This document shows, piece after piece, positions 24,055 to 32,238 of a DNA stretch of 64,000 bases. Made by a program: the position numbers and the translations under genes. Under the pieces are notes generated by a model. It ran no database searches. It had not been told where the DNA came from and was given only the letters and a program-made list of their open reading frames with translations. The stretch is from AC-37 sp036389835 (GTDB lineage: Bacteria; Actinomycetota; Thermoleophilia; Solirubrobacterales; Thermoleophilaceae): the NCBI GenBank assembly GCA_036389835.1, contig DASVWC010000108.1, positions 26,970 through 90,969 on the forward strand, read 5' to 3'. Within the stretch, counting starts at the first letter, position 1, and every line of letters starts with the position of its first letter.

Positions 24055-25485
24055 GTGGCGTCGGCCCGGCGCACCTGGCTTCTGCTTGGCGCCCTCACCG
24101 CTCTCGGCGCCGCGCTTCGGCTTCCGTTCCTCGGGCTGCAGAGCCTCTGGTACGACGAGACGTTCACGGCCGCGGTGGTCGAGCAGCCCACGCTCGGAGC
24201 CCTCTGGGACCAGGTCCGCCTGACCGAGTCCACGCCGCCGCTCTACTACGTGATCACCTGGGCGTGGGCGAAGCTCGCCGGCAGCACCGGCGACGCCGCC
24301 CTGCGCGCCCCCGCCGCGGTGGCCGGCGTCTTCTGCGTGCCGGCGGCGTACCTCGCGCTGCGGCGGCTCGCGGAGGAGCGCGCGGCGCTCGCGGCCGCGA
24401 CCATGACCGCGGTGAGCCCCGTGCTGGTCGCGTACTCGCTTAACGCCCGCGCCTACCCGCTGCTCGTGCTGCTGGCGTGCCTGTCGGTGTGGGCCATGGC
24501 GGAGCTGCTCGAGCGGCGCGGCACGCGCTGGCTCGCCGCCTGGGCGCTGCTGGCGGCGGCGCTCCTGTGGACGCACTACTACGCCGCCTTCCTGGTGGGC
24601 GCCGAGCTGGGGGTGCTCCTGTGGCGGCTGGCGGGCGCGCGGGCGCGCGTGCTGGCGGCCGGGGCCGCGGTGGCGGTGGCCGCCGCGCCGCTCCTGCCGC
24701 TGCTCGCCGACCAGCGCGACGAGCGCGCGTCGAACATCGAGTCGCTCGGCCTGGGCGAGCGGGTCGAGCAGGCGGTCCGCCAGCTCGCGGCCGGCGCGAA
24801 TCCGCCCAGCCGGCCGGTCGAGTGGCTCGCGATCCTGCTGTGCGCGGCGGGGCTCGCCGCCGGCGCGTGGCGCGCCGCACGCGATCGCTCGGCACGGGTC
24901 ATGGCCGCGCTCGCCGCCGCGACGGCGCTGACCCCGCTGCTGCTCGACCTCACCGGGATCGACGACCACTTCTTCATGCGCAACCTGCTGGTGGCGTGGG
25001 CGCCGCTGGCGGGGCTGGCCGCGCTCGGCCTCACGCGCGCCCGCGCGATCCCGCTAGCGGCGGTGCTGCTCGCCTTCGCCGCGCTCACGATCGCCACCCA
25101 CGCCGACTGGCGCCACCACAACGCCGATTGGGAGGGCGCGCTCGCCGAGCTCGGGCCGCGCACGGACGGGGTGCCCGTGGTGGTGCTGCCGGGCTTCGAC
25201 TCCCCGGTGGCGAACCGCTACCTGGGCCGCGCGGGCGCGAGCCGCCCGCTGCTGGCCCGCTCCGTCTGGGTGGTCGTCGCGCCCGCCCGCAAGGGCCGCG
25301 CTGAGCTGGCCGAGCTGCCCGGCTACCCGCGTGCGGCGCCGCCGGGGTTCCGCCCGACGGTAACGAGGACCCATCACGGCTTCCGCATGATCCTCCTGGA
25401 GGCCGGGGCCGAGGCGCCGCTCGACCCCGCGGCGTTCGGGCCCGACCAGCTCGAGGGCCGGGCCGTCCTGCTCGCGCCGCGCTAG
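24055..25485 (+). CDS. GT39/ArnT-like membrane glycosyltransferase
   Basis: A 476-residue polytopic protein of the PMT/ArnT-like glycosyltransferase superfamily (GT-C fold). LQSLWYDETFTAAVV near residue 25 holds the conserved extracytoplasmic Asp-Glu, and ESTPPLYYVITWAW near 60 is typical. About ten membrane helices follow, then a soluble C-terminal domain. Such enzymes use polyprenyl-phosphate sugars to modify lipids or proteins outside the membrane. The GTG start follows TAACCT (24043-24048) by 6 bp. Its TAG overlaps the stop of the convergent regulator. Confidence 0.82.
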   Translation: MASARRTWLLLGALTALGAALRLPFLGLQSLWYDETFTAAVVEQPTLGALWDQVRLTESTPPLYYVITWAWAKLAGSTGDAALRAPAAVAGVFCVPAAYLALRRLAEERAALAAATMTAVSPVLVAYSLNARAYPLLVLLACLSVWAMAELLERRGTRWLAAWALLAAALLWTHYYAAFLVGAELGVLLWRLAGARARVLAAGAAVAVAAAPLLPLLADQRDERASNIESLGLGERVEQAVRQLAAGANPPSRPVEWLAILLCAAGLAAGAWRAARDRSARVMAALAAATALTPLLLDLTGIDDHFFMRNLLVAWAPLAGLAALGLTRARAIPLAAVLLAFAALTIATHADWRHHNADWEGALAELGPRTDGVPVVVLPGFDSPVANRYLGRAGASRPLLARSVWVVVAPARKGRAELAELPGYPRAAPPGFRPTVTRTHHGFRMILLEAGAEAPLDPAAFGPDQLEGRAVLLAPR

Positions 25486-26114
25486 ATCTCGCCCTGGCGC
25501 AGCGCGATCGCCACGGCGTGGACGCGCGTGTGCGCCTCGAGCTTCTCCATGGCGTTGCGCACGTGGGTGCGGACCGTCTCGGGCGAGAGCACCAGCCGCT
25601 CGGCGATCTCCTCGCCGTTGAGCCCCTTGGCCAGCAGGTCGAGCACCTCGCGCTCGCGCGGGGAGAGCACGCCGATGCGCTCGGTCGTGAAGCGCGCCAG
25701 CAACATCGGTCGCAGCCGCTCGTCCACGTAGCTCGCGCCCCGCGACACGGCGCGTATCGCCGCCAGCAGCTCCTCGGGCGAGCCCGCCTTCAGCGCGAAG
25801 CCGCGGGCGCCGCTGTCGAGGGCGCGCACGAGCGTGTCCTTGTCGCCGATTCCGGTGTAGAGGAGCACCCCCATCTCGGGGACCGAGGTGAGCACGCGCC
25901 GCGTGAGGTCCACGCCGCTGCGGCCGGGCAGCCCGATGTCCACGATCGCGACGTCCGGCCGCCGCCGCTCGATCAGCCGCTGCCCCTCCTCCGCGTCGTC
26001 CGCGGTGCCGATCACGCTGAATTCCGTCCCGCGCAGCAGGAGCTCCAAACCCTTCCTGAGAGCGAGATGGTCCTCGACGATCACGACAGTCACGCTGTCG
26101 TTTTGCTGGGCCAA
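25482..26114 (-). CDS. NarL/LuxR-type response regulator
   Basis: A 210-residue two-component regulator. The receiver domain (1-125) has the acidic pair in VEDH, the phosphoacceptor Asp in VDIGLPG near 58 and the Lys in LKAGSPEE near 108. The LuxR helix-turn-helix (about 145-205) has LSPREREVLDLLAKGLNGEEIAERL. Starts at TTG 26114 (TAGGGT 8 bp upstream) or GTG 26093. No histidine kinase is adjacent, so it is an orphan here. Divergent from the sigma factor gene 14 bp away. Confidence 0.92.
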   Translation of the reverse strand: MAQQNDSVTVVIVEDHLALRKGLELLLRGTEFSVIGTADDAEEGQRLIERRRPDVAIVDIGLPGRSGVDLTRRVLTSVPEMGVLLYTGIGDKDTLVRALDSGARGFALKAGSPEELLAAIRAVSRGASYVDERLRPMLLARFTTERIGVLSPREREVLDLLAKGLNGEEIAERLVLSPETVRTHVRNAMEKLEAHTRVHAVAIALRQGEI

Positions 26115-26128
26115 CGCGCCTCACCCTA

Positions 26129-27133
26129 ATGGAGGGAATGGGCCGCTCAAGGAGCAGCAACGCGATTTACCCGGAATGGGGGAGGGCGATCGCGGGCCGG
26201 ACAACGGTCCACTACCGCGTACCGATGATGAAGGCCGCGCGGCCGCTCCCCGATAGGAGGAAAAGCTTCCGGAAGGACCCGGAAGGCCGTCACCAAATCG
26301 ACCCGGAGAAGGCTCCCGTGAGGACCCAGCGGCCGGCAGACAGGCGTCGCTTCAGCGATGCCGAGGCGCTCGCCATCCAGAACGAGTACCGGCGCACCGG
26401 CGACCCCCGGCTGCGCGACCGCCTCGTGATCTCCTACGCGGGCATCGTCAAGCACATCGTCTACCGCAAGCTGCGCGAGCTGCCGGCCTGGTGCGACGCC
26501 GACGACCTCCTCTCGTGCGGCATCGAGGCGCTCATCGCGGCCGTCGACCGCTTCGACCCGACTCGCGGCGCCACGTTCGAGCAGTACGCCTGGACGCGCG
26601 TGCACGGGGCCGTGCTCGACGAGCTCCGCCGCCAGGACTGGGCGCCGCGGCCGCTGCGGCGCTGGGAGCGCGACATGGCACGCGCGCGCGAGAACTTCTT
26701 CGCGATCCACCAGCGCCAGCCGACGAGCGAGGAGCTGGCCGACGCCCTCGGGATCGAGCCGGCGCAGCTCGACACGATCCGGCGTGACATCCAGAACTCC
26801 GAGCTGACCTCGCTCAACACGCTCGTGATGGATGACGACGACGGGTCGGTGGAGCGCATCGACACGATCGAGTCCGACGAGCCGGGCCTCGACCCGGAGA
26901 TGGCCACCGCGGTGACCGAGGCGAAGGAGAAGTTCCGCCGCGCGTTCGCCCGGCTGAGCGAGCGCGAGCGCGAGCTGACCGTGCTGCTCTACGTGCAGAA
27001 CCTGACGCTGAAGGAGATCGGGGTGGTGCTGGGCGTCTCGGAGAGCCGGGTCTGCCGCCTGCACAGCCGGCTCAAGCAGCGCCTCCGCGACGCCCTGCGC
27101 GCGGACGAGCAGCTCTTCCGCGAAGTCGCCTAG
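26129..27133 (+). CDS. FliA/WhiG-type RNA polymerase sigma factor
   Basis: A sigma-70 family protein of the FliA/WhiG/SigB kind, up to 334 residues. Region 2 has RLVISYAGIVKHIVYRKL, DADDLLSCGIEALIAAVDRF and ATFEQYAWTRVHGAVLDELR. Region 3 includes RQPTSEELADALGIEPAQL. Region 4 has LSERERELTVLLYVQNLTLKEIGVVLGVSESRVCRL. No flagellar genes are in view. The start is uncertain: ATG 26129, 26138 or 26225 (the last gives about 302 residues, closer to relatives). Divergent from an orphan response regulator that may control it. Confidence 0.9.
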   Translation: MEGMGRSRSSNAIYPEWGRAIAGRTTVHYRVPMMKAARPLPDRRKSFRKDPEGRHQIDPEKAPVRTQRPADRRRFSDAEALAIQNEYRRTGDPRLRDRLVISYAGIVKHIVYRKLRELPAWCDADDLLSCGIEALIAAVDRFDPTRGATFEQYAWTRVHGAVLDELRRQDWAPRPLRRWERDMARARENFFAIHQRQPTSEELADALGIEPAQLDTIRRDIQNSELTSLNTLVMDDDDGSVERIDTIESDEPGLDPEMATAVTEAKEKFRRAFARLSERERELTVLLYVQNLTLKEIGVVLGVSESRVCRLHSRLKQRLRDALRADEQLFREVA

Positions 27134-27163
27134 AGCGGCCGCCGAGCCTCCGTCACCGGGGGT

Positions 27164-27202
27164 GGTCGACCTAACCCACCGTATAGGTTGGTAATGTCGA
27201 CC
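27164..27202. terminator. Inverted repeat between convergent genes
   Basis: GGTCGAC at 27164-27170 pairs with GTCGACC at 27196-27202 across a 25-bp gap that also has short AACC/GGTT complementarity. It lies between the ends of the sigma factor and methyltransferase genes. Weak terminator candidate. Confidence 0.3.
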
Positions 27203-27219
27203 AGGTCCGCGCGGAGGCG

Positions 27220-27849
27220 CTACTCGGAGGGCGCGCGCGCCACGCCCGTGAGCAGCGGGCGCACGATCGGCGGGGCCTTGCGGATCACGCCGCGCCGGTG
27301 GGTCTCGACGCTGAGCGGCGAGGCCTCGATCGTCTCGTAGGTGGCGCGGTTGCAGTGGCAGCCGTGGCCGAAGCGCACCCACAGCGGGTGGAGGCGGTCC
27401 TGCCAGCGCGCGAGCCCGGGATCCTGAGCGCGCACGTGCTCCATGAAGATGAAGCGACCGCCCGGCTTGAGCACCCGTGCGATCTCGGCCAGCGTCCGGT
27501 CCGGGTCGCTGACGGTGCAGAGCACGAGCGCCGCGGTGGCGGTGTCGAACGAGTCGTCGTCGAAGGGGAGCTCCTCGGCCGGCGCCTCGACCACCCGCAC
27601 GGGCAGGCCGCTGCGCTCGGCCTTCGCGCGCAGGCGCCTGGCCATCGGCGCCTCGGGCTCGGTGCACACCAGCTCCTCGATCGAGCGCGGGTAGTGCTCG
27701 AGGTTCGCGCCGGTGCCCGACCCGATCTCGAGCACGCGGCCGCTGGCGCCGGCGAGCATCTCGCGGCGGATCCTGCCGAAGAACTCGCGCTCCATCCGCG
27801 CCTGGAAGGTGTCGTAGCCGGCGGCGAAGATGCGGCCCCAGAGGCTCAT
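27220..27849 (-). CDS. Class I SAM-dependent methyltransferase (phospholipid/ubiquinone type)
   Basis: A 209-residue Rossmann methyltransferase. VLEIGSGTGANLEHYP near residues 40-55 is the SAM-binding motif I; LPFDDDSFDTATAALVLCTV is motif IV and LKPGGRFIFMEHVRA motif VI. The ATG overlaps the MBL-rhodanese stop by 4 bp (ATGA), so both are made from one mRNA; the frame upstream of the ATG belongs to that gene. A small-molecule or lipid substrate is likely. Confidence 0.88.
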   Translation of the reverse strand: MSLWGRIFAAGYDTFQARMEREFFGRIRREMLAGASGRVLEIGSGTGANLEHYPRSIEELVCTEPEAPMARRLRAKAERSGLPVRVVEAPAEELPFDDDSFDTATAALVLCTVSDPDRTLAEIARVLKPGGRFIFMEHVRAQDPGLARWQDRLHPLWVRFGHGCHCNRATYETIEASPLSVETHRRGVIRKAPPIVRPLLTGVARAPSE

Positions 27850-29213
27850 TCGATCGGGTACCCCGCGCGCCGCCAGGTGCCGACGCCGCCGTCCGCCACG
27901 TGCAGGACCTCCCCGACGCCGTGACGCTTGAGCAGGCTCGCCGCCACGGCGCTCCGCTGCCCGGACATGCAGATGGCCGCCACCGGGCGGCCGGGGTCGA
28001 TCCCCTCCGGCACCGAGTCGATGTCGTGCCAGGGCTCGTGGACCGAGCCGGGGATGTGGCCGCCGTCCCACTCGTCGCGCTCGCGCACGTCGAGGATCTG
28101 GACCGCGCCGTCGCGGTCATGGAGCTGCTCGACGGTGACCCGCTCCACGCGCTCGACCGGCCGCTCCTCCACGCGCCAGCTCGTCAGGCCGCCGGCGAGG
28201 AAGCCGCCCAGGCTGCGGATGCCGACCACGGCGGCGAGGCGGGCGGCGGTGCGGCCGTCGTCGTCGTCGCGGCCGACGAAGACGATCTCGCGGTCGCGCT
28301 CGGCGATCCAGGCGAGCTTGGTGCCGAAGCCCGCGCGGAGCATCGTGTTGGAGATCGAGCCGGGGATGTGGGCGTCGTCGAACTGGAGGTCGGTGCGGGT
28401 GTCCACGATCAGCGCGCCCTCGCGGGCCTTCAGCTCGACCTGGCGCGGGGTGAGCGGCCCGATGGCGGCGCCGCCGGTCACGAGCGGGCCGCGGTTGATC
28501 GCGACGATCGCCTCGAAGTTCGGCGGCTGCGGGGCGAGCCCGGCGATCGCCTGCTCCACGTAGGCGTCCTCGCCCTCGACCTGGAGCAGGTCGTTGTGGC
28601 GGCGCTCGTAGCCGATCGTCGATGAGACCTTCATGTCCATCCCCGGGCCGCCGCAGAGCGAGCCGCCGAGGTGGCCGGGCCAGACCTCGCAGTCGTCGGG
28701 CAGGGTGAGGAGGCGCTCGTGCAGGGTGCCGTACATCGCGCGCGCGCCGTCGGCGGGCTCGACCGCGAGATCCGGGCGGGCGACGTCGCCGACGAACAGC
28801 GAGTCGCCGGTGAGCACCGCCCAGGGCTCGTCGCCGCGGGCGGTGTCGACCAGCGCGAACGCGGTGTGCTCGGGGCGGTGGCCGGGCGTGTGCAGCGCGC
28901 GGATGCGGACCGAGCCGAGCTCGAGCTCCCAGCCGTCGCCGAACGGCTCGTGGTCGTAGTCCACGCCCGCCTCCGCGAACACGTGGATCGTCGCGCCGGT
29001 GGCCGCGGCGAGCCGCCCGTGGCCGGAGACGTGGTCGGCGTGGTTGTGGGTCTCCAGCACGTGGTCGATCGACACGTGCAGGTAGCGGGCCAGCTCGAGG
29101 TACTCGCCGATCTCGAAGCGGGGGTCGATCACCGCGGCCGTGCCGGCCTCGGCGTCGCCCACGAAGTAGGACGCGCAGCCGAGGTCGTCGTGCACGATCT
29201 GGCGGAAGATCAC
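27846..29213 (-). CDS. Persulfide dioxygenase-like MBL protein fused to two rhodanese domains
   Basis: A 455-residue fusion. The N-terminal metallo-beta-lactamase domain has THNHADHVSGHG, HTPGHRPEHTAF, LTGDSLFVGDVARPDL and VWPGHLGGSLCGG, as in ETHE1-type persulfide dioxygenases. The first rhodanese domain (about 255-345) has EIVFVGRDDDD in place of the Cys loop, so it is probably inactive. The second (about 360-455) has AAICMSGQRS with an active-site Cys. The GTG at 29213 follows TATCCT by 6 bp. Expected role: oxidation of glutathione- or protein-bound persulfide and sulfur transfer. Confidence 0.88.
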   Translation of the reverse strand: MIFRQIVHDDLGCASYFVGDAEAGTAAVIDPRFEIGEYLELARYLHVSIDHVLETHNHADHVSGHGRLAAATGATIHVFAEAGVDYDHEPFGDGWELELGSVRIRALHTPGHRPEHTAFALVDTARGDEPWAVLTGDSLFVGDVARPDLAVEPADGARAMYGTLHERLLTLPDDCEVWPGHLGGSLCGGPGMDMKVSSTIGYERRHNDLLQVEGEDAYVEQAIAGLAPQPPNFEAIVAINRGPLVTGGAAIGPLTPRQVELKAREGALIVDTRTDLQFDDAHIPGSISNTMLRAGFGTKLAWIAERDREIVFVGRDDDDGRTAARLAAVVGIRSLGGFLAGGLTSWRVEERPVERVERVTVEQLHDRDGAVQILDVRERDEWDGGHIPGSVHEPWHDIDSVPEGIDPGRPVAAICMSGQRSAVAASLLKRHGVGEVLHVADGGVGTWRRAGYPIE

Positions 29214-29219
29214 GCGTTC

Positions 29220-29229
29220 AGGATAAGTT
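29220..29229. promoter_or_regulatory. Overlapping divergent -10 boxes
   Basis: TATCCT for the minus-strand persulfide dioxygenase gene (29220-29225) and TAAGTT for the plus-strand haloalkane dehalogenase gene (29224-29229) share two bases. The start codons are 26 bp apart. Confidence 0.4.
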
Positions 29230-29239
29230 CCGCGTAGCC

Positions 29240-30118
29240 GTGGACGTGTTCCGCACACCCGACGAGCGCTTCGAGGGGCTTCCGGGCTACGACTTCGAGC
29301 CCCACTACGCCGAGGTCGACGGCCTGCGGCTCCACTACGTGGACGAGGGGTCCGGACCGCCGATCGTCTGCTTCCACGGCGAGCCGACCTGGGCCTACCT
29401 CTACCGCAAGATGCTCCCGCCGCTGGTCGGCGCCGGCAACCGGGTGGTCTGCCCCGACTTCGCCGGCTTCGGCCGCTCGGACAAGCCGACCGACCGCGGC
29501 TTCTACACCTACGACCGCCACGTCGAGCTCGTGACGGCGCTGCTCGAGCAAGCGGACGTCCGCGGGGCCACCGCGATCGTGCAGGACTGGGGCGGGCCGA
29601 TCGGCCTGCGCTGGGCGGTCGAGAACGCCGACAGGGTCGACCGGCTCGTGATCCTCAACACGGGGCTGTTCACCGGGCGCGTGAGCAAGGGGTTCATGGC
29701 GTGGCGCGATTTCGCGGAGAAGAACCCGGACCTGCCGGTCGGGTTCATCATCCAGTCGGCGACGACCACCGAGCTTCCCGACGACGTGCTGGCCGCCTAC
29801 GAGGCGCCGTTCCCGAACGCGGAGTCCAAGGCCGGGGCGGCGCAGTTCCCGCTGCTGGTGCCGATCGAGGCCGACCAGCCGGGGGCGGCGGAGATGGGCG
29901 CGGTGGTGGACGAGCTCTCGCGCTGGGACAAGCCCGCGCTGGTGGCGTTCTCCGACAGCGACCCGGTCTTCCCGTTCCCGCGCGCGGGTGAGCGGTTCAG
30001 CGGGACGATCCCGGCGGCCGGGGAGCAGATCCGGATCGAGGGCGCCGCGCACTTCCTCCAGGAGGACCGCGGCGAGCTGATCGCCGAGCACGTGCTGCGC
30101 TTCCTGGGCGAGGACTAG
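29240..30118 (+). CDS. Haloalkane dehalogenase
   Basis: A 292-residue alpha/beta hydrolase close to the DhlA-type dehalogenases. VQDWGG gives nucleophile Asp116 followed by the halide-binding Trp117. HGEPTWAYLYRKM near 46-58 carries the second halide-stabilising region (Glu48). The likely acid Asp is in FSDSDPVF and the His in AAHFLQED. The GTG start lies 10 bp after TAAGTT. The expected reaction is hydrolysis of a carbon-halogen bond to an alcohol; natural substrates in such bacteria are generally unknown. Followed by a strong hairpin terminator. Confidence 0.88.
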   Translation: MDVFRTPDERFEGLPGYDFEPHYAEVDGLRLHYVDEGSGPPIVCFHGEPTWAYLYRKMLPPLVGAGNRVVCPDFAGFGRSDKPTDRGFYTYDRHVELVTALLEQADVRGATAIVQDWGGPIGLRWAVENADRVDRLVILNTGLFTGRVSKGFMAWRDFAEKNPDLPVGFIIQSATTTELPDDVLAAYEAPFPNAESKAGAAQFPLLVPIEADQPGAAEMGAVVDELSRWDKPALVAFSDSDPVFPFPRAGERFSGTIPAAGEQIRIEGAAHFLQEDRGELIAEHVLRFLGED

Positions 30119-30183
30119 GCCGGCTGCGCGGGCCCGGCCTCGCGCGGCCTCGCGCCGTCGCTTCGCGCACGCCCGGAAAGGGC

Positions 30184-30211
30184 GAGGGCCCGGCGGGGGA
30201 GCCGGGCCCTC
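30184..30211. terminator. Strong hairpin terminator
   Basis: GAGGGCCCGGC, a 6-base loop, then GCCGGGCCCTC: a perfect 11-bp GC stem between the dehalogenase gene and the convergent gene at 30339. It would serve both strands. The rest of 30119-30338 holds nothing else I can name. Confidence 0.75.
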
Positions 30212-30338
30212 GGGGGACTGGACGAGGCCGGGGGGCCGACCTCGGGCGCTTGGGGGAAGTGCCTAGTCCGGTCTACGGCCGTCGCCTGCGTCCGCTTGCG
30301 CGCCCGGAGGCGAGCTTGGACGCATGTGCGACACCCCG

Positions 30339-30857
30339 TCAGCTCGCCGCGGGCGGCGTGGCCTCCGGAGTCTCGGGGGTCTTCGGAGCGTCGTCGTCGG
30401 CCGCCGGCACGGGGCCCTTGTCGACGAAGTGACGGGCGGCGAGCGGCTGGGTCGCGTCGACCGGGCCGGCGAGCTTCGCCTGCACGTTCACGCGGTCGCC
30501 CGCGGCGACGTCGGCCAGGTCGCGCTTGCCGTCCTTGTTTACGTCGGCCACCTTGAGCTTCGCCTTGCTCAGGTCGAAGGTCAGCGTCTGGCCCTTGAAC
30601 TTGCGGCCGCGGCTGTTGCCGGCGCTGACGGCGACCTGCACGTTGCCGTCGGCCACGCCCGCGACGAGGCCCTTGAACTCGTATGTCTGGACCTTGGGCT
30701 TCTTCGACTTGCCCTTGCCCTTGCCGTGGTCGGCCGCGACATCGCCCTGCGGCGCCTTGCCGGAGCCGCCGCCGTTGCTGTTCTTCGCCGTCGCCGCGGC
30801 GGGGCAGGCGACGAGGGCGGCGACGCCGAGCGTCGCAAGAGTGCGCTTGGGGTTCAT
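30339..30857 (-). CDS. Secreted protein of unknown function with OB-like repeat
   Basis: A 172-residue protein with a signal peptide (MNPKRTLATLGVAALVACPA, cleavage near ATAK), then a Gly/Lys-rich linker. A beta-rich domain of about 75 residues follows (YEFKGLVAGVADGNVQVAV, then TLTFDLSKAKLKVADVNKDGK). It ends in an acidic Pro/Thr-rich tail. The DVNKDGKRDLADV segment resembles a calcium-binding loop. The ATG at 30857 is chosen for the signal peptide. Family not recognised. Confidence 0.7.
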   Translation of the reverse strand: MNPKRTLATLGVAALVACPAAATAKNSNGGGSGKAPQGDVAADHGKGKGKSKKPKVQTYEFKGLVAGVADGNVQVAVSAGNSRGRKFKGQTLTFDLSKAKLKVADVNKDGKRDLADVAAGDRVNVQAKLAGPVDATQPLAARHFVDKGPVPAADDDAPKTPETPEATPPAAS

Positions 30858-31000
30858 GTGCTCAACAACGGCACGCGACCCCGATCGGTTCGGCGCCGAG
30901 CCTCGATCTGGACGCATGTACCCGGCGGTGGCGCCCGTGCGCCAGAGCACGGACGACTTCCAGTGCGACTTCGTCGCGAGGATCTCCAAGCCGCGGGACT

Positions 31001-31384
31001 CGCGCGGTCTATCTGCGAGGCCTGGGGCGGGGCGACTTCGGCTCGGGCGAATGGGCGCATCCCGAGATCGAGTACGTGATCGCCGACGGCCCCGTGCCCG
31101 GCACGCGGAGGGGCGTCGACGCGATGAACGAGGCCTGGCGGAACTTCGTGAGCGCGTGGCGCGACTTCCGCATCGTGCCGGAGGAGTACTTCGAGCTGGA
31201 CGGCGGGCGCGTGCTGAACGTCGGCCGCTTCAGCGCCCGCGGAAAGACGAGCGGGCGCGAGCTCGATCGGACGCACACGAACGGAGCGAGCCTCTTCCAC
31301 GTCCGCGAGCGCAGGGTCACGAAGCTCGTCGTCTACTGGAACGGCGAGCGCGCGCTCGCCGACCTTGGCGTCGGGCGGCGGTGA
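31001..31384 (+). pseudogene. SnoaL/NTF2-like protein without a usable start codon
   Basis: The frame encodes an NTF2-fold domain of the SnoaL-like kind (RGDFGSGEWAHPEIEYVIAD, RGVDAMNEAWRNFVSAWRDF, HVRERRVTKLVVYWN). Relatives begin about 8-10 residues before the RAVY at 31001, but no ATG, GTG or TTG exists in frame for more than 200 bp upstream; the first internal one is GTG 31076. Near 31010-31025 an alternative frame spells a second family-like phrase, so a pair of compensating indels is possible. Either a decayed gene or one with a non-standard start. Confidence 0.5.
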
Positions 31385-31399
31385 ATGCGCGCCGGCCTA

Positions 31400-31483
31400 T
31401 GCGGCTGAGAGGACTCGAACCTCCACGGGGTTGCCCCCACGGCGACCTGAACGCCGCGCGTCTGCCAATTCCGCCACAGCCGC
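31400..31483 (-). tRNA. tRNA-Leu (CAG)
   Basis: The minus strand folds as an 84-nt class II tRNA: acceptor GCGGCTG pairs with CAGCCGC, a D-arm with AATTGGCAGA, anticodon loop TTCAGGT (anticodon CAG), a long variable arm and the T-loop TTCGAGT. The discriminator base is A. CCA is not encoded. Confidence 0.95.
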
Positions 31484-31525
31484 AGCGGACGGCGAGTGTA
31501 GTGCGTCGGCGCGCGCCCGAAGGCC

Positions 31526-32158
31526 CTAGCGGCGCTTGTCCGCCGTGCCCGGGAAGGTGCCGAACGCCTTGTCCCAGTACGGCGCGGAGATCCCGAAGCC
31601 GGTCGTGTCGTCCTGGAAGTGGTGGCGCATGTGCAGCTCGCGCAGGCGGCGGCCGACGCGGGTCTTCGGCTTGTGGTGGTGCAGCGCGTAGTGGGTCATG
31701 TCGTACGCCAGGTAGCCGCCCAGGAAGCCGGCGGAGAACGGGAGGAACAGCGGCGAGCCGAGGACCGACCAGAACAGCAGGACGAACAGAGACGACAGCG
31801 GGACGCTGACGGCCGGCGGCATCACCAGCCGCAGCGGGTCGTTCGGGTGGTCGTGGTGCACGCCGTGGATGATCCAGTGCAGCCGCGCGCCGAAGCCCTC
31901 CTCGGGCTCGAAGTGGAAGATCCCGCGGTGGATCCAGTACTCCGAAAGCGTCCAGAACGCGTAGCCGGCGGCGAGCAGGCCGAGCGCGGCCCACGCGCTC
32001 AGCTCGGCCGCGCCGAGCCCCAGCAGGATCGCCACGGCCGGCAGGAAGATCACGACCGGCACCGCCGGGTGGACTCGCGAGAGCTTGTCGAGGAGGTCGG
32101 AGTCGAACATCCTCGGGGATGCCTTGAGGACGTCGGTGCGACGCGTCTCGGTCGTCAT
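31526..32158 (-). CDS. Fatty acid 2-hydroxylase/sterol desaturase family protein
   Basis: A 210-residue membrane di-iron hydroxylase. The histidine boxes are HRGIFHFEP, HGVHHDHP, HYALHHHKP and LHMRHHF, spaced as in fatty acid hydroxylases (FA2H/Scs7), with three to four membrane helices between them. Length matches bacterial members, which lack the cytochrome b5 domain of the eukaryotic enzyme. Likely reaction: alpha-hydroxylation of lipid acyl chains or carotenoid-type hydroxylation. Located just downstream of tRNA-Leu on the same strand. Confidence 0.88.
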   Translation of the reverse strand: MTTETRRTDVLKASPRMFDSDLLDKLSRVHPAVPVVIFLPAVAILLGLGAAELSAWAALGLLAAGYAFWTLSEYWIHRGIFHFEPEEGFGARLHWIIHGVHHDHPNDPLRLVMPPAVSVPLSSLFVLLFWSVLGSPLFLPFSAGFLGGYLAYDMTHYALHHHKPKTRVGRRLRELHMRHHFQDDTTGFGISAPYWDKAFGTFPGTADKRR

Positions 32159-32238
32159 CGCCGCCGATCGTAGCGCCAGGAACGGCGGTGGGAGCGCAGC
32201 TGGGTCGGCCCGCCCACGCGGCGCGTAGGATCCCCCGC

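Noticed and set aside
30915..31060. Plus-strand frame MYPAVAPVRQSTDDFQCDF overlapping the broken NTF2-like gene
   Set aside because: It starts well but has no continuation or family match, and the reverse frame is no better; treated as intergenic.
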